From contig NZ_CP045178.1 of NCBI RefSeq assembly GCF_009296025.1, positions 310,001 to 374,000 on the forward strand: DNA of 64,000 bases, given 5' to 3'. The stretch comes from Streptomyces tsukubensis (GTDB lineage Bacteria; Actinomycetota; Actinomycetes; Streptomycetales; Streptomycetaceae). The position numbers and the translations under genes were made by a program. Below the pieces are notes generated by a model, which was given only the letters and a program-made list of their open reading frames with translations, was not told where the DNA came from and did not search any database. Shown here in pieces: positions 17,230 to 25,046 of the stretch; positions within the stretch are counted from its first letter, which is position 1, and each line of letters opens with the position of its first letter.

Positions 17230-18129
17230 ATGTCAGCGCTGACCCGTACACCCGCGCCCGTTGCCACCACGGGACCGACGGCGGCCCGGACGCGCCGTGC
17301 CCGCTACCGCCGCACCGCGCTCCATGTCCTGGCGCTCGCGGTACTGCTCGTACTCCTCTACCCGCTGGTGTGGCTCCTCGCCACCTCGCTCAAGCCGACC
17401 GACGAGGTGCTGACCAGCCTCAAGCTGCTGCCCAGCCACTTCGAGTGGGACAACTACACCACCGCTCTCGACGGGGTGGGCGGGGTGGGCGTCGGCCGGC
17501 TCCTCGGCAACTCGCTGCTGATATCGGCCGGTGCCGTCATCGGCAATGTGGTGTCCTGCTCGCTGGCCGCCTACGCCTTCGCCCGGCTGCGGTTCAGACT
17601 GCGCGGGGTGATGTTCGCTTTCATGGTCGCCACGATGATGCTGCCGCAGCACGCCGTGCTGATCCCGCAGTACATCATCTTCAACAAGCTCGGCATGGTC
17701 GACTCCTACTGGCCGCTGATCCTGCCCAAGTTCCTGGCCACCGAGGCGTTCTTCGTCTTCCTCATCGTCCAGTTCATGCGGGGTCTGCCACGCGAACTGG
17801 AGGAGGCGGCGAGGATCGACGGCTGCGGTCCCTTCAGGATCTTCCGCTCCATCGTGCTCCCTCTGACCAGGCCGGCACTGATCACCACCGCCATCTTCAC
17901 CTTCATCTGGAGCTGGAACGACTTCTTCACCCAGCTCATCTACCTCTTCGCGCCGGAGAAGTTCACGATCACGCTGGCGCTGCGGAACTTCGTGGACCAG
18001 TCGAGCACCTCGGCGTACGGACCGATGTTCGCCATGTCGGTCATCTCGCTGCTGCCCATCGTGCTGTTCTTCTTCGCCTTCCAGCGCTATCTCGTCCAGG
18101 GCATGGCCACCTCCGGGCTGAAGGGATGA
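17230..18129 (+). CDS. Sugar ABC transporter permease (MalG/LacG type)
   Basis: 299 residues from ATG 17230, one base after the previous stop. Basic N-terminus, first helix VLALAVLLVLLYPLVWLLA, and EAA loop LEEAARIDGCGPFRIFRSIV. Its length and helix pattern are typical of the second permease of CUT1 importers. Confidence 0.93.
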   Translation: MSALTRTPAPVATTGPTAARTRRARYRRTALHVLALAVLLVLLYPLVWLLATSLKPTDEVLTSLKLLPSHFEWDNYTTALDGVGGVGVGRLLGNSLLISAGAVIGNVVSCSLAAYAFARLRFRLRGVMFAFMVATMMLPQHAVLIPQYIIFNKLGMVDSYWPLILPKFLATEAFFVFLIVQFMRGLPRELEEAARIDGCGPFRIFRSIVLPLTRPALITTAIFTFIWSWNDFFTQLIYLFAPEKFTITLALRNFVDQSSTSAYGPMFAMSVISLLPIVLFFFAFQRYLVQGMATSGLKG

Positions 18130-18881
18130 CCGTGCGCACCACAGGCACCACAGGCACCACCGCGGCAACATGTGCCTCAGGCACGACCTACGCCGCGCTG
18201 CCCGCACCCGCCTCGGCCGACGCCCGGCGGGAGCCCGGCGAGATCTTCGGAGCGCGCTTCACCCTCTTCGCCGACATGCTCGCGGTCGGGGTCGCCACCA
18301 CGGTCGCCTCGCTGCCGCTGGTCACCGCTCCCGCCGCGATGGCCGCCGCGTGCACAGTGCTGCGCGAGTCGGTGCGCGACGACCGGCCGGCCGGCTTCGG
18401 GCGGTACGTCGACGAGTTGCGCGCGCAGACCGTGGCCCGTTCCGTCGCGGCGGGGCTCGCCGTCATCGCCGCGGCGGTCCTGCTCGGTTTCGACCTGCTG
18501 CTCGCCGGGGCCGGGCTTCCCGGCGCGCGGGCGGTGTCGTGCGTCCTCGCCGCCGTGGCGGCGGCAGGGCTCGTGGTGGGGCTGCGCGCCGTGTCCGACC
18601 CCGAGTTGTCGCGGGGCCGGCGCGCCGCGTTCCTGCGGGCCGCGCACCGCGCCGGCGCCGACCTCCCCGGCAGCCTGCTCGTCCTGGTCGCGGCGGGGGT
18701 GTGCGCCGTCCTCGTCTGGATGCTGCCGTTGCTCGCCGTCCTCGCGCCCGGTGCGCTGGCCTTCGCCGTCACAGCGGTCGAACTGCGACGCGGCGCGGCC
18801 CCGCGCCCCTGCGATCCCGCCCCCGCGGGCTCCCCCGAGCCGCTCCCGAGCCGCTCCCGAGGGAAGGATGAAAGCCGATGA
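18126..18881 (+). CDS. DUF624/YesL-like membrane protein
   Basis: 251 residues from ATG 18126, overlapping the permease stop by 4 nt. After a low-complexity Thr/Ala start, hydrophobic segments alternate with short loops: FADMLAVGVATTVASLPLVT, then ARSVAAGLAVIAAAVLLGFD and LVLVAAGVCAVLVWMLPLL. The order 'helix, P-L-V-T-A-P-A-A, VLRESVRDDRPAGF' resembles YesL/DUF624 proteins found in plant-polysaccharide transport operons. Function in the family is unknown, and membership here is by eye. Position in the operon supports a transport-accessory role. Confidence 0.62.
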   Translation: MTVRTTGTTGTTAATCASGTTYAALPAPASADARREPGEIFGARFTLFADMLAVGVATTVASLPLVTAPAAMAAACTVLRESVRDDRPAGFGRYVDELRAQTVARSVAAGLAVIAAAVLLGFDLLLAGAGLPGARAVSCVLAAVAAAGLVVGLRAVSDPELSRGRRAAFLRAAHRAGADLPGSLLVLVAAGVCAVLVWMLPLLAVLAPGALAFAVTAVELRRGAAPRPCDPAPAGSPEPLPSRSRGKDESR

Positions 18882-21172
18882 ACTCGGAGAACGGGAGCCC
18901 GGTGCACGGGACCCCGCAGAACGGCACTCCGGGCGGGGAGGGAACGTACCGGGCCCACCCCCTCGGAGCACCGCGCGCGCGACTGACCAGACGGCTCTTC
19001 CTCGGGGCCTCGGGGGCGGCCCTGCTGAGCGGGGTCATCACCGAAGGCGCGTACGCGGCCGGGTCTTCCGGCGCGGGCCGCGCGGTCATCGGTGACAGCA
19101 TCCGCGGCACTCGTAGGACGTGGACCCTGGAGAACGACTCGATACGGGTGGCGCTCGCCTTCTCCAAGGGGTCCGTCCGGCTGACCGGGCTGTTCAACAA
19201 GGGCTCGGGGCGCTCCCTGCTCTCCGGGCCCTCGCAGCTCTTCGTCCACGAACTCGACGGCGCGGCCACGGTCCGCGCCGACGACGGCGGATGGCGGCTC
19301 GGGCGTGTGGAGAGCGAGACGATCACCGTCAGGACGCGGGAGAGGAGCTGGCGGGTCGGGAAACGGCTGGTCCTGCCGGTCCACCGCGAAGCACCCGCGC
19401 AGCTGCGGATCGTGCTCGTCTTCGAGGTGTACGACGGCGAGGCGGGGATCCGCTACTTCACGCGGGTCCGCAACGAGGAACCCACGCGCGAGCTGACCCT
19501 GACCCGCTCCACGGTCCTCTCCCTGGGATTGCCGGACGAGCCCCACACCCTGCACTACGTCCCGAACATGACATGGCACAGCACCCGCGGTTCTCTCGGT
19601 CCTGGCCCTGTGGGCCGCTCGTGGCCCAAGAAGGTCCTCGCCGTGTACGACGGCGACGACGGTGACGGTGACGGTGACGGTGACGGTGACGGCTGGAGTC
19701 TCAGCCCCGAACTGAACTGGAAGACCCAGCGCGGCAACGGGAATTACTCCACGGACTACATGCTGCCGCCGTTCGCCGGGCTCAACGCCTGGGACGGCCA
19801 GGACGCCGTCTCGGTCGACACCCACCCCGAGTCGCTTCAGCTCACCCTCTTCCCGGGCGAGGAGTTCCCGTACCTGGCCGTCAATCTCACGGTGTTCCGC
19901 GGGGACGTGATCGACGGGAAGGCGGCGGACGAACGGCACTTCCGCAAGCGTTTCAAGTACCACCACACGACGGCGCTCTTCCACCAGAACGACTGGGACT
20001 ACCGGGGCGGCCCGGGGAAGGAGCTGCCCGAGGGCTACTACTACGACACGGTCATCCCGCAGAGCGCCAGGGCCGGCCTCGACATGGTCATGCTCGACGA
20101 CCTGTGGAACAGCACCCGGGACACGATCGTGCCGAGCGCGGCGATGAAGAAGTCCATCACGGGCCTCGGTGAGCTGTCGAAGGCGCTCAAGGAGAACGGC
20201 CTCGGCTTCGGGCTGTGGTTCTCGCTCACCGGCGACGGCCACCTGAAGGGCAGGGATCTTGCCGACCCGTCCCAACTCGCCCACAAGCGACGGCAGATAC
20301 AGACCCTCCTGGACGACTACGGCGTCACCCACCACATGATCGACCTGACCGAGTACTGGCAGAACGAGAGGACGACTTCCTACTCGCACGCCGGTGACAA
20401 CGTCTACCGCAAGGCTGTCCGCACCCGCGCCATGCTGGACGACCTGGTGACGGCCAATCCCCAGTATCTGCCCAAGCTGACCAGCGAACTCGATATCGCA
20501 CCGACCCAGGGTGACCGCAACAACGGCCTGCTGCACATCCCGTACAACGGCTGGAACACCTCCAACGGCGGCGTGACGGGCGAGGATCTGTCCCTGCGGA
20601 CAGCGCTCACCGCCTACGGTCATCTGCCGATGTCGTCGACGTACATGAACGGCGGAAAGCTCACGGGGCGCATGGAGGATTACTACTCGTACATGGCGGT
20701 GCGGGCGGTGAAGTTCGGTCAGGACCCCGGCGACGCGACGAAGTGGCCGGAGCAGGGGGTGCGCCTGATGGGTGTATTCAACGCCTGGCGCCGACGCCCC
20801 GACATCACCGCGCTCACCGACGGCGAGTTCCTGCCGGTCCATCTCGGGCAGGGCTGGGGCACCGACGCATGGGACTCATCCGTGGGTCCTTACGTCTGGA
20901 TGTACGCCGACGAGGCCCGGGGCAGAGCGCTGGTGATCGCGACGGCGGCGGGGACGGCCGGCACGACCGTGGACGCGCGGGTGCGGTGGCTGAAGCGTGG
21001 CCGTACCCGTTATTCCGTCACGGACATCACGATCGACGACGACGGTACGCAGAGCGCGAACCACCTCGGCACGTTCACCGGCGAGCGGTTGCGTACCGAG
21101 GGGCTGCGCGTGGATCTCGGCGAGAACACCTCGAAGGGCAAGGCGTTCTGGCTCCAGGAGGTCCGGGGCTGA
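18878..21172 (+). CDS. Tat-exported GH36-like glycoside hydrolase
   Basis: 764 residues, start ATG 18878 overlapping the previous stop. A twin-arginine signal (T-R-R-L-F-L-G, RR at 38-39, then hydrophobic to about 60) predicts folded export. Residues 80-340 look like an N-terminal beta-sandwich and 360-650 like a TIM barrel (GLDMVMLDDLWN, GLGFGLWFSLTGDGHLKGRD). D489 in HHMIDLTEYWQ is at the place of the GH36 nucleophile. This resembles clan GH-D (alpha-galactosidase-like) enzymes, but the usual K-W-D motif is not present, so catalytic type and sugar are uncertain. Residues 258-272 are a Gly-Asp run. Last gene of the operon. Confidence 0.68.
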   Translation: MNSENGSPVHGTPQNGTPGGEGTYRAHPLGAPRARLTRRLFLGASGAALLSGVITEGAYAAGSSGAGRAVIGDSIRGTRRTWTLENDSIRVALAFSKGSVRLTGLFNKGSGRSLLSGPSQLFVHELDGAATVRADDGGWRLGRVESETITVRTRERSWRVGKRLVLPVHREAPAQLRIVLVFEVYDGEAGIRYFTRVRNEEPTRELTLTRSTVLSLGLPDEPHTLHYVPNMTWHSTRGSLGPGPVGRSWPKKVLAVYDGDDGDGDGDGDGDGWSLSPELNWKTQRGNGNYSTDYMLPPFAGLNAWDGQDAVSVDTHPESLQLTLFPGEEFPYLAVNLTVFRGDVIDGKAADERHFRKRFKYHHTTALFHQNDWDYRGGPGKELPEGYYYDTVIPQSARAGLDMVMLDDLWNSTRDTIVPSAAMKKSITGLGELSKALKENGLGFGLWFSLTGDGHLKGRDLADPSQLAHKRRQIQTLLDDYGVTHHMIDLTEYWQNERTTSYSHAGDNVYRKAVRTRAMLDDLVTANPQYLPKLTSELDIAPTQGDRNNGLLHIPYNGWNTSNGGVTGEDLSLRTALTAYGHLPMSSTYMNGGKLTGRMEDYYSYMAVRAVKFGQDPGDATKWPEQGVRLMGVFNAWRRRPDITALTDGEFLPVHLGQGWGTDAWDSSVGPYVWMYADEARGRALVIATAAGTAGTTVDARVRWLKRGRTRYSVTDITIDDDGTQSANHLGTFTGERLRTEGLRVDLGENTSKGKAFWLQEVRG
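19661..19690. repeat. GGTGAC hexanucleotide repeat inside the GH36-like gene
   Basis: Five perfect copies of GGTGAC encode an alternating Gly-Asp tract, with extra GAC/GGC codons around it. Repeat length can change by whole codons without shifting frame, so the tract length may vary between strains. Confidence 0.85.
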
Positions 21173-21194
21173 GCACCGGCCGCTGCCCTGCCCT

Positions 21195-21224
21195 GCCCTG
21201 CCCGAGGCCGCAACTGGGCAGGGC
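21195..21224. terminator. Bidirectional stem-loop between convergent genes
   Basis: GCCCTGCCC (21195-21203) pairs with GGGCAGGGC (21216-21224) over a 12-nt loop. It sits 22 bp after the GH36-like stop and 25 bp before the end of the convergent isomerase-family gene. CCCTG is repeated in tandem just before it. Confidence 0.7.
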
Positions 21225-21249
21225 GGCCGGGTGTTTCCGGTGACCGGGT

Positions 21250-22026
21250 TCAGATCCAGTAGGGCGCTGGAGGGACCTCGCCGGGCACGTCCGCGCCGAG
21301 TACGGTCAGGCCCCCGCCCTCGGAGCGGCCGGTCAGCCAGGCGAGCAGGGCGGACTGGCCTCCCCTGACGTGCGGGGCACCTCGGGCCGATCCCTCTCGT
21401 CCCCATTCCTCGCACAGCCCGGTGTCGGTCGCCTCGATACGGGTCGCCGGGATCCCTTCCCGTACGGCGAGGGCGCGGGCGATGTCGCCGATGATCCAGC
21501 CGGCGGCGGCTTCGGGCACGTCGGCGAAGGTGTAGGCGCACGCCAGGTCGACATGGTGCACCTCCAACTCGCGCAGGCGCATGAGGACGAGCCGTTCCGG
21601 TGTGCACGGCTCCCCGGTGCGGGGTGTGACGGCGACCAGCCAGGCCTCAGGGGGAAGCGCCCGCACTGTCGCGTCGAACCGATCGGCGGTGGTGGCGACG
21701 TCCTTCACCAGAGCGGCGACCGAGCGGTCCGCGCCCTCCTCGATCTCCTCGGCGCGCGCGTCCATACTCGCGTACTGGGCCTGCGCCACCCCGGTGGCCG
21801 CCCACTCCAGAAGTCGGCCGAGGCTGTCGCCGGCGCGTGCGACATGGCTGATCACATGCCCGCGCGTCCATGGCGGCACCAGGCTCGCTGCGGTGACGTC
21901 GCTTTCCTTGAGGCCGGCGACCGTGGCGAGGAAGGTCTCGGTCGCCAGAGCCACGCGGTCGAGCGCCCGGATCCCCCGCTCGCGGCGCTCCCGCGCTTCC
22001 CTGGCCGCTGTCACCACTGCGCTCAT
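21250..22026 (-). CDS. Maleylpyruvate isomerase (MDMPI) family mycothiol-dependent enzyme
   Basis: 258 residues from ATG 22026. The DinB-like helical bundle carries the expected metal-site segments: PPWTRGHVISHVARAGDSLG near residue 50 and LRELEVHHVDLACAYT near 150. The C-terminal MDMPI_C-like domain follows. Members use mycothiol as thiol cofactor for isomerisation or conjugation in the cytosol. The actual substrate is unknown. The same family appears again at 51649-52461. Start chosen at the first residue that matches the helical bundle; the frame is open to 22116. Confidence 0.83.
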   Translation of the reverse strand: MSAVVTAAREARERRERGIRALDRVALATETFLATVAGLKESDVTAASLVPPWTRGHVISHVARAGDSLGRLLEWAATGVAQAQYASMDARAEEIEEGADRSVAALVKDVATTADRFDATVRALPPEAWLVAVTPRTGEPCTPERLVLMRLRELEVHHVDLACAYTFADVPEAAAGWIIGDIARALAVREGIPATRIEATDTGLCEEWGREGSARGAPHVRGGQSALLAWLTGRSEGGGLTVLGADVPGEVPPAPYWI

Positions 22027-22329
22027 CCGTCGCTCCGCCCGTCTGCGCCCGCCTCCGCTCACCGGCGACGGCACGGCCCCGTACGGTACCCGCACACATC
22101 CACTCAGCGGAATCACTTATCCGAGATACGGAACGATACGAACTGGAATGGAGGCGGTACAGGCCACGGACCGAAGGGGGATCTACGGGACGAGCTGGGA
22201 CCGGCACGCACTTCGCCCCCCCCACCCAGAACCGGGGGCGGGGGGCGAAGAGCGGCAGGCCGTCCGGCGATGGCGAGGGATCCACGGGGACCGGAGGGGC
22301 TCGGCGGCCGGACGGGCCCCTCGCTCGTG
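22027..22329. other. Intergenic region, 303 bp
   Basis: Upstream of the leftward isomerase-family gene and downstream of the leftward DJ-1/PfpI gene. The AT-rich segment around 22107-22145 (CACTTATCCGAGATACGG region) probably holds the promoter for the isomerase gene. The hairpin at 22211-22250 ends the DJ-1 transcript. Confidence 0.45.
22211..22250 (-). terminator. Stem-loop terminator after DJ-1/PfpI gene
   Basis: CTTCGCCCCC (22211-22220) pairs perfectly with GGGGGCGAAG (22241-22250), and the C-rich/G-rich loop extends the pairing. It is 80 bp past the DJ-1/PfpI stop. Confidence 0.65.
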
Positions 22330-22899
22330 TCAGGAAGCCCGCGCGGTCAGTGTCTTGTCGATCTCGCCGAGGAAGTCGTCCAGGTCGTCGGGGGTACGTG
22401 AGGTGATGAGCGGCCAGCCGTCCGCGGCGTCACTGACCACGGAGCGATCCACCCAGGTGCCGCCCGCGTTACGGATGTCCGTCGTGAGCGACGCGTACGA
22501 GGTGAGCGTCTTGCCGTTGACGACCCCGGCCTCGACCAGCACCCAAGGGCCGTGGCAGATGGCCGCGACGGGGCGGCCCGACGACGTGAACGACCGGACG
22601 ATGCCGATCGCCGGCTCCTGGAGCCTGAGAGTGTCGGCGTTGATCGTGCCACCGGGGATCAGCAACAGGTCGTACTCGGAGGTGTCCGCGGCGCTCAGAG
22701 TGAGGGTGGGCCGGACCGTCTGCCCCGCGTCCTTGTCGCCGACGAGCGTCCTGATCGGCTCGTCGGCGACCGCCGCCACATCGACCTCGGCCCCCGCGTC
22801 ACGGAGATGCTTCACGGGTACGACGAGTTCGTCCTGCTCGACGCCGTAGTTGGTCACGATCGCCAGGACCTTGCGTCCCGTCAGGTCTTTTCCGGCCAT
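22330..22899 (-). CDS. DJ-1/PfpI family protein (type 1 glutamine amidotransferase-like)
   Basis: 189 residues from ATG 22899 with GGAGAG upstream. The nucleophile elbow is AAICHGPWVLVEAGV with Cys115-His116, and the conserved YDLLLIPGGTINADTLR acid segment precedes it. This is the YraA/GSP18-type branch, linked to deglycase or chaperone-like stress functions. Cytosolic, monocistronic. The much longer frame upstream to 23571 is antisense to the SDR gene and was not used. Confidence 0.9.
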   Translation of the reverse strand: MAGKDLTGRKVLAIVTNYGVEQDELVVPVKHLRDAGAEVDVAAVADEPIRTLVGDKDAGQTVRPTLTLSAADTSEYDLLLIPGGTINADTLRLQEPAIGIVRSFTSSGRPVAAICHGPWVLVEAGVVNGKTLTSYASLTTDIRNAGGTWVDRSVVSDAADGWPLITSRTPDDLDDFLGEIDKTLTARAS

Positions 22900-23132
22900 G
22901 CCACACTCTCCAGTCGCCCGTTCGCCCACGCCCCCGGACCCGTGCGATGGCGCACCGGCCATCCCACCGTAGGACAGGCCCGGAACGAGCGCAGGTCGGG
23001 GCGGACGCGGGCCGGGACGGACGCCGAAACGGGCACACCGTACGCCGTACGTACCGTCCGGACCCCTTGGCACCCGTAGGACGCGTCCGGGAACGGGACG
23101 CTCCGGGGGCACGGCGGCTTCAGGCCCGCGCG

Positions 23133-23918
23133 TCAGACCGCGGACCAACCGTTGTCGACGGGCAGGACGACCCCGTTGATGTTGCTCGCGGCCTCGGACG
23201 CGAGGAAGACGACGGAGGCGGCGAGTTCGTCCGCCTCCGCCACCCGCCCGACGTTGCGCGCGTAGGAGCCGATGACCGCGGGCCCCTCGGTGTCCACGGC
23301 CGCGTTGACCTGGATCCCCGAACGGGTGCCTCCCGGCGCTACGGCGTTCACCCGGATGCCCTTGTCGCGGTAGAGCACCGCGGCCGACTTGGTCAGGCCC
23401 GCCACTCCGTGCTTGGAGACCGTGTAGGCGGTGCCTGCCGCGCTGCCGCGCAGGCTCGCCTCGGAGGCGGTGTTGACGATCGCGCCCCGGCCCGCGGCGA
23501 GCATGTGCGGCAGCGCGGCACGGGTCATCAGGAAGGGGGCGGTGAGATTGACGCGCAGCACCCGCTCCCATTCGGCGTCGCTCACGTCGGCTGTGGCGGA
23601 GAGGTCGTCCATGATTCCGGCGTTGTTGATGAGGATGTCGAGGCCGCCCAGGGTCTCGACGGCGGTGGTGACGACCTCGTCGACGACGCTCTGCTCGCTC
23701 AGGTCACCGACGACGGCCACGGCCGTGCCGCCACCGGCCCGTATCTCGTCGACGGTGGCCTTGGCCCCCTCCTCGTTGAGGTCGGCGACCAGGACCTTGG
23801 CCCCGTGGCCCGCGAAACGCAGAGCGGTGGCTCGCCCGATCCCCGATCCGGCACCGGTGACGATGACCGTCCTGCCGTCAAGGCCCGGCAGGAACTCATT
23901 GGTGCTTGGGGTGCTCAT
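23133..23918 (-). CDS. Short-chain dehydrogenase/reductase (SDR, classical)
   Basis: 261 residues from ATG 23918 (CGGAGCG upstream). Cofactor motif TGAGSGIG (21-28), NNAG (98-101), catalytic S152, Y165 and K169. ADLNEE after the second beta strand has an acidic residue that favours NAD over NADP. C-terminal NG motif region SNINGVVLPVDNGW. Divergent from a TetR gene with a 17-bp perfect palindrome between them, so probably its target. The substrate is unknown. Confidence 0.92.
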   Translation of the reverse strand: MSTPSTNEFLPGLDGRTVIVTGAGSGIGRATALRFAGHGAKVLVADLNEEGAKATVDEIRAGGGTAVAVVGDLSEQSVVDEVVTTAVETLGGLDILINNAGIMDDLSATADVSDAEWERVLRVNLTAPFLMTRAALPHMLAAGRGAIVNTASEASLRGSAAGTAYTVSKHGVAGLTKSAAVLYRDKGIRVNAVAPGGTRSGIQVNAAVDTEGPAVIGSYARNVGRVAEADELAASVVFLASEAASNINGVVLPVDNGWSAV

Positions 23919-24018
23919 ACGGTCGCTCCGTGTTCTGTGTTCCGTCACGCTCGGTCGGGCCTTCGACGCCCACCGGATCCGGCCGGGGCCGCCGTCCCGC
24001 CGCTGACCCTACGACTTA

Positions 24019-24035
24019 ATGGCGCAGTGCGCCAT
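24019..24035. promoter_or_regulatory. 17-bp perfect palindrome, candidate TetR operator
   Basis: ATGGCGCAGTGCGCCAT is an exact palindrome around a central G. It lies in the 282-bp divergent region between the SDR (start 23918) and TetR (start 24201) genes. The symmetry and length fit a TetR-family dimer site. Confidence 0.7.
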
Positions 24036-24200
24036 CATGTCTCCATGTGCCGGAAAACAGGCCGCATCGAGCCACGCCATGATGGAAACGGCACGGGCGG
24101 CTGGGATGATCGACCCACGGCGGGCGAACCCGCCGACGTCGGGCGACGGCCGAGCGCATCGAGGACAGCCACGTCGCCGGAGGACGGGGAGGACGTGCAC

Positions 24201-24827
24201 ATGACGGAGCAGCGGACCGACACCGCGCGGATGGGGCGGCCTCCGCTGACCGAACGGCGGAAGGCGGCCACCCGCCTGGAGATCGCCCGCGCGGCCGTGC
24301 GGCTGTTCACCGCACAGGGAGTGGCCGCCACCTCCGCGGGCGACATCGCGCGGGAGGCGGGGATCTCGACCCGGACACTGTGGCGCTACTTCCCCGTCAA
24401 GGAGCAGTGTGTGCGCCCACTCCTCTCCCCCGGGGTGGAGGCACTGACGGCGGCACTGCGGGAGTCACCACCCGAGGAGCCCCTGACGGAGGCCCTGTAC
24501 CGGTTCCGTATGGGCGGGGCCCCTGCCGGTGAGACGTCGGCGGTCATGGACCTGGTTCGCCTCACCCGTGACGAGCCGGGGCTACGGGCGGTCTGGCTAC
24601 AGACCCATCTTGAGGCGGAGCCGAGGCTGGCGGAAGCGATCGCGGAACGTACCGGCGAGCCGCCCGACGGCCTGCGCCCACGGGTGCGGGCCGCGATGAT
24701 CAATGTCGCCCTGCGGGCGGCCACCGAGGACTTCGCCTGGGACGAGCAGCCGGACAGAAGCCTCGACGCGGTGGTCACCGAGGCCCTGCTCATCGCTTCC
24801 GAGGGGCTGTCGGGGTCCGGCCCCTGA
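24201..24827 (+). CDS. TetR/AcrR family transcriptional regulator
   Basis: 208 residues from ATG 24201 with GGGGAGGA upstream. The N-terminal helix-turn-helix is clear: ARAAVRLFTAQGVAATSAGD, IAREAGISTRTLWRYFPVKE. The C-terminal helical part (residues 80-205) is the variable ligand domain. It is divergent from the SDR gene and probably represses both from the palindrome at 24019. Confidence 0.9.
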   Translation: MTEQRTDTARMGRPPLTERRKAATRLEIARAAVRLFTAQGVAATSAGDIAREAGISTRTLWRYFPVKEQCVRPLLSPGVEALTAALRESPPEEPLTEALYRFRMGGAPAGETSAVMDLVRLTRDEPGLRAVWLQTHLEAEPRLAEAIAERTGEPPDGLRPRVRAAMINVALRAATEDFAWDEQPDRSLDAVVTEALLIASEGLSGSGP

Positions 24828-24841
24828 GCGCTGCCCGGCCG

Positions 24842-24859
24842 CGCGCCCACGTGGGCGCG
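24842..24859. terminator. Perfect palindrome after TetR gene
   Basis: CGCGCCCACGTGGGCGCG is an exact 18-bp palindrome 14 bp past the TetR stop codon. As RNA it forms a tight hairpin; there is no U-tract, as usual in this genus. A run of degenerate GGAGTCSG direct repeats follows to about 24931. Confidence 0.5.
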
Positions 24860-25033
24860 GGCACAGAGGCGAAGTCCGATCAGAGCCGGCCGGAGTCCGA
24901 TCGGAGTCGGGCGGAGTCGGTTCGGAGTCAGGCAAGGCGCGCCGGCCTCTCCACGAAGGCCCGGCGCGAGAACGCCCGGCGGGAACCCCGCGGTCGCACT
25001 CGGGGCCGCCTCCGCCACGCCTCGCACGCTGGG

Positions 25034-25039
25034 CATAAT
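25034..25039 (+). promoter_or_regulatory. -10 box for a probable leaderless transcript
   Basis: CATAAT lies 7 bp before the ATG at 25047 in otherwise GC-rich DNA, and there is no Shine-Dalgarno sequence. Transcription would start at or next to the start codon of the MBL-fold gene. Confidence 0.5.
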
Positions 25040-25046
25040 CATCGAT

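Noticed and set aside
18188..20842. 884-codon open frame on the minus strand
   Set aside because: It is antisense to the DUF624-like and GH36-like genes, its product is Arg/Gly-rich without domains, and the plus-strand frames have the proper codon bias, motifs and ribosome sites.
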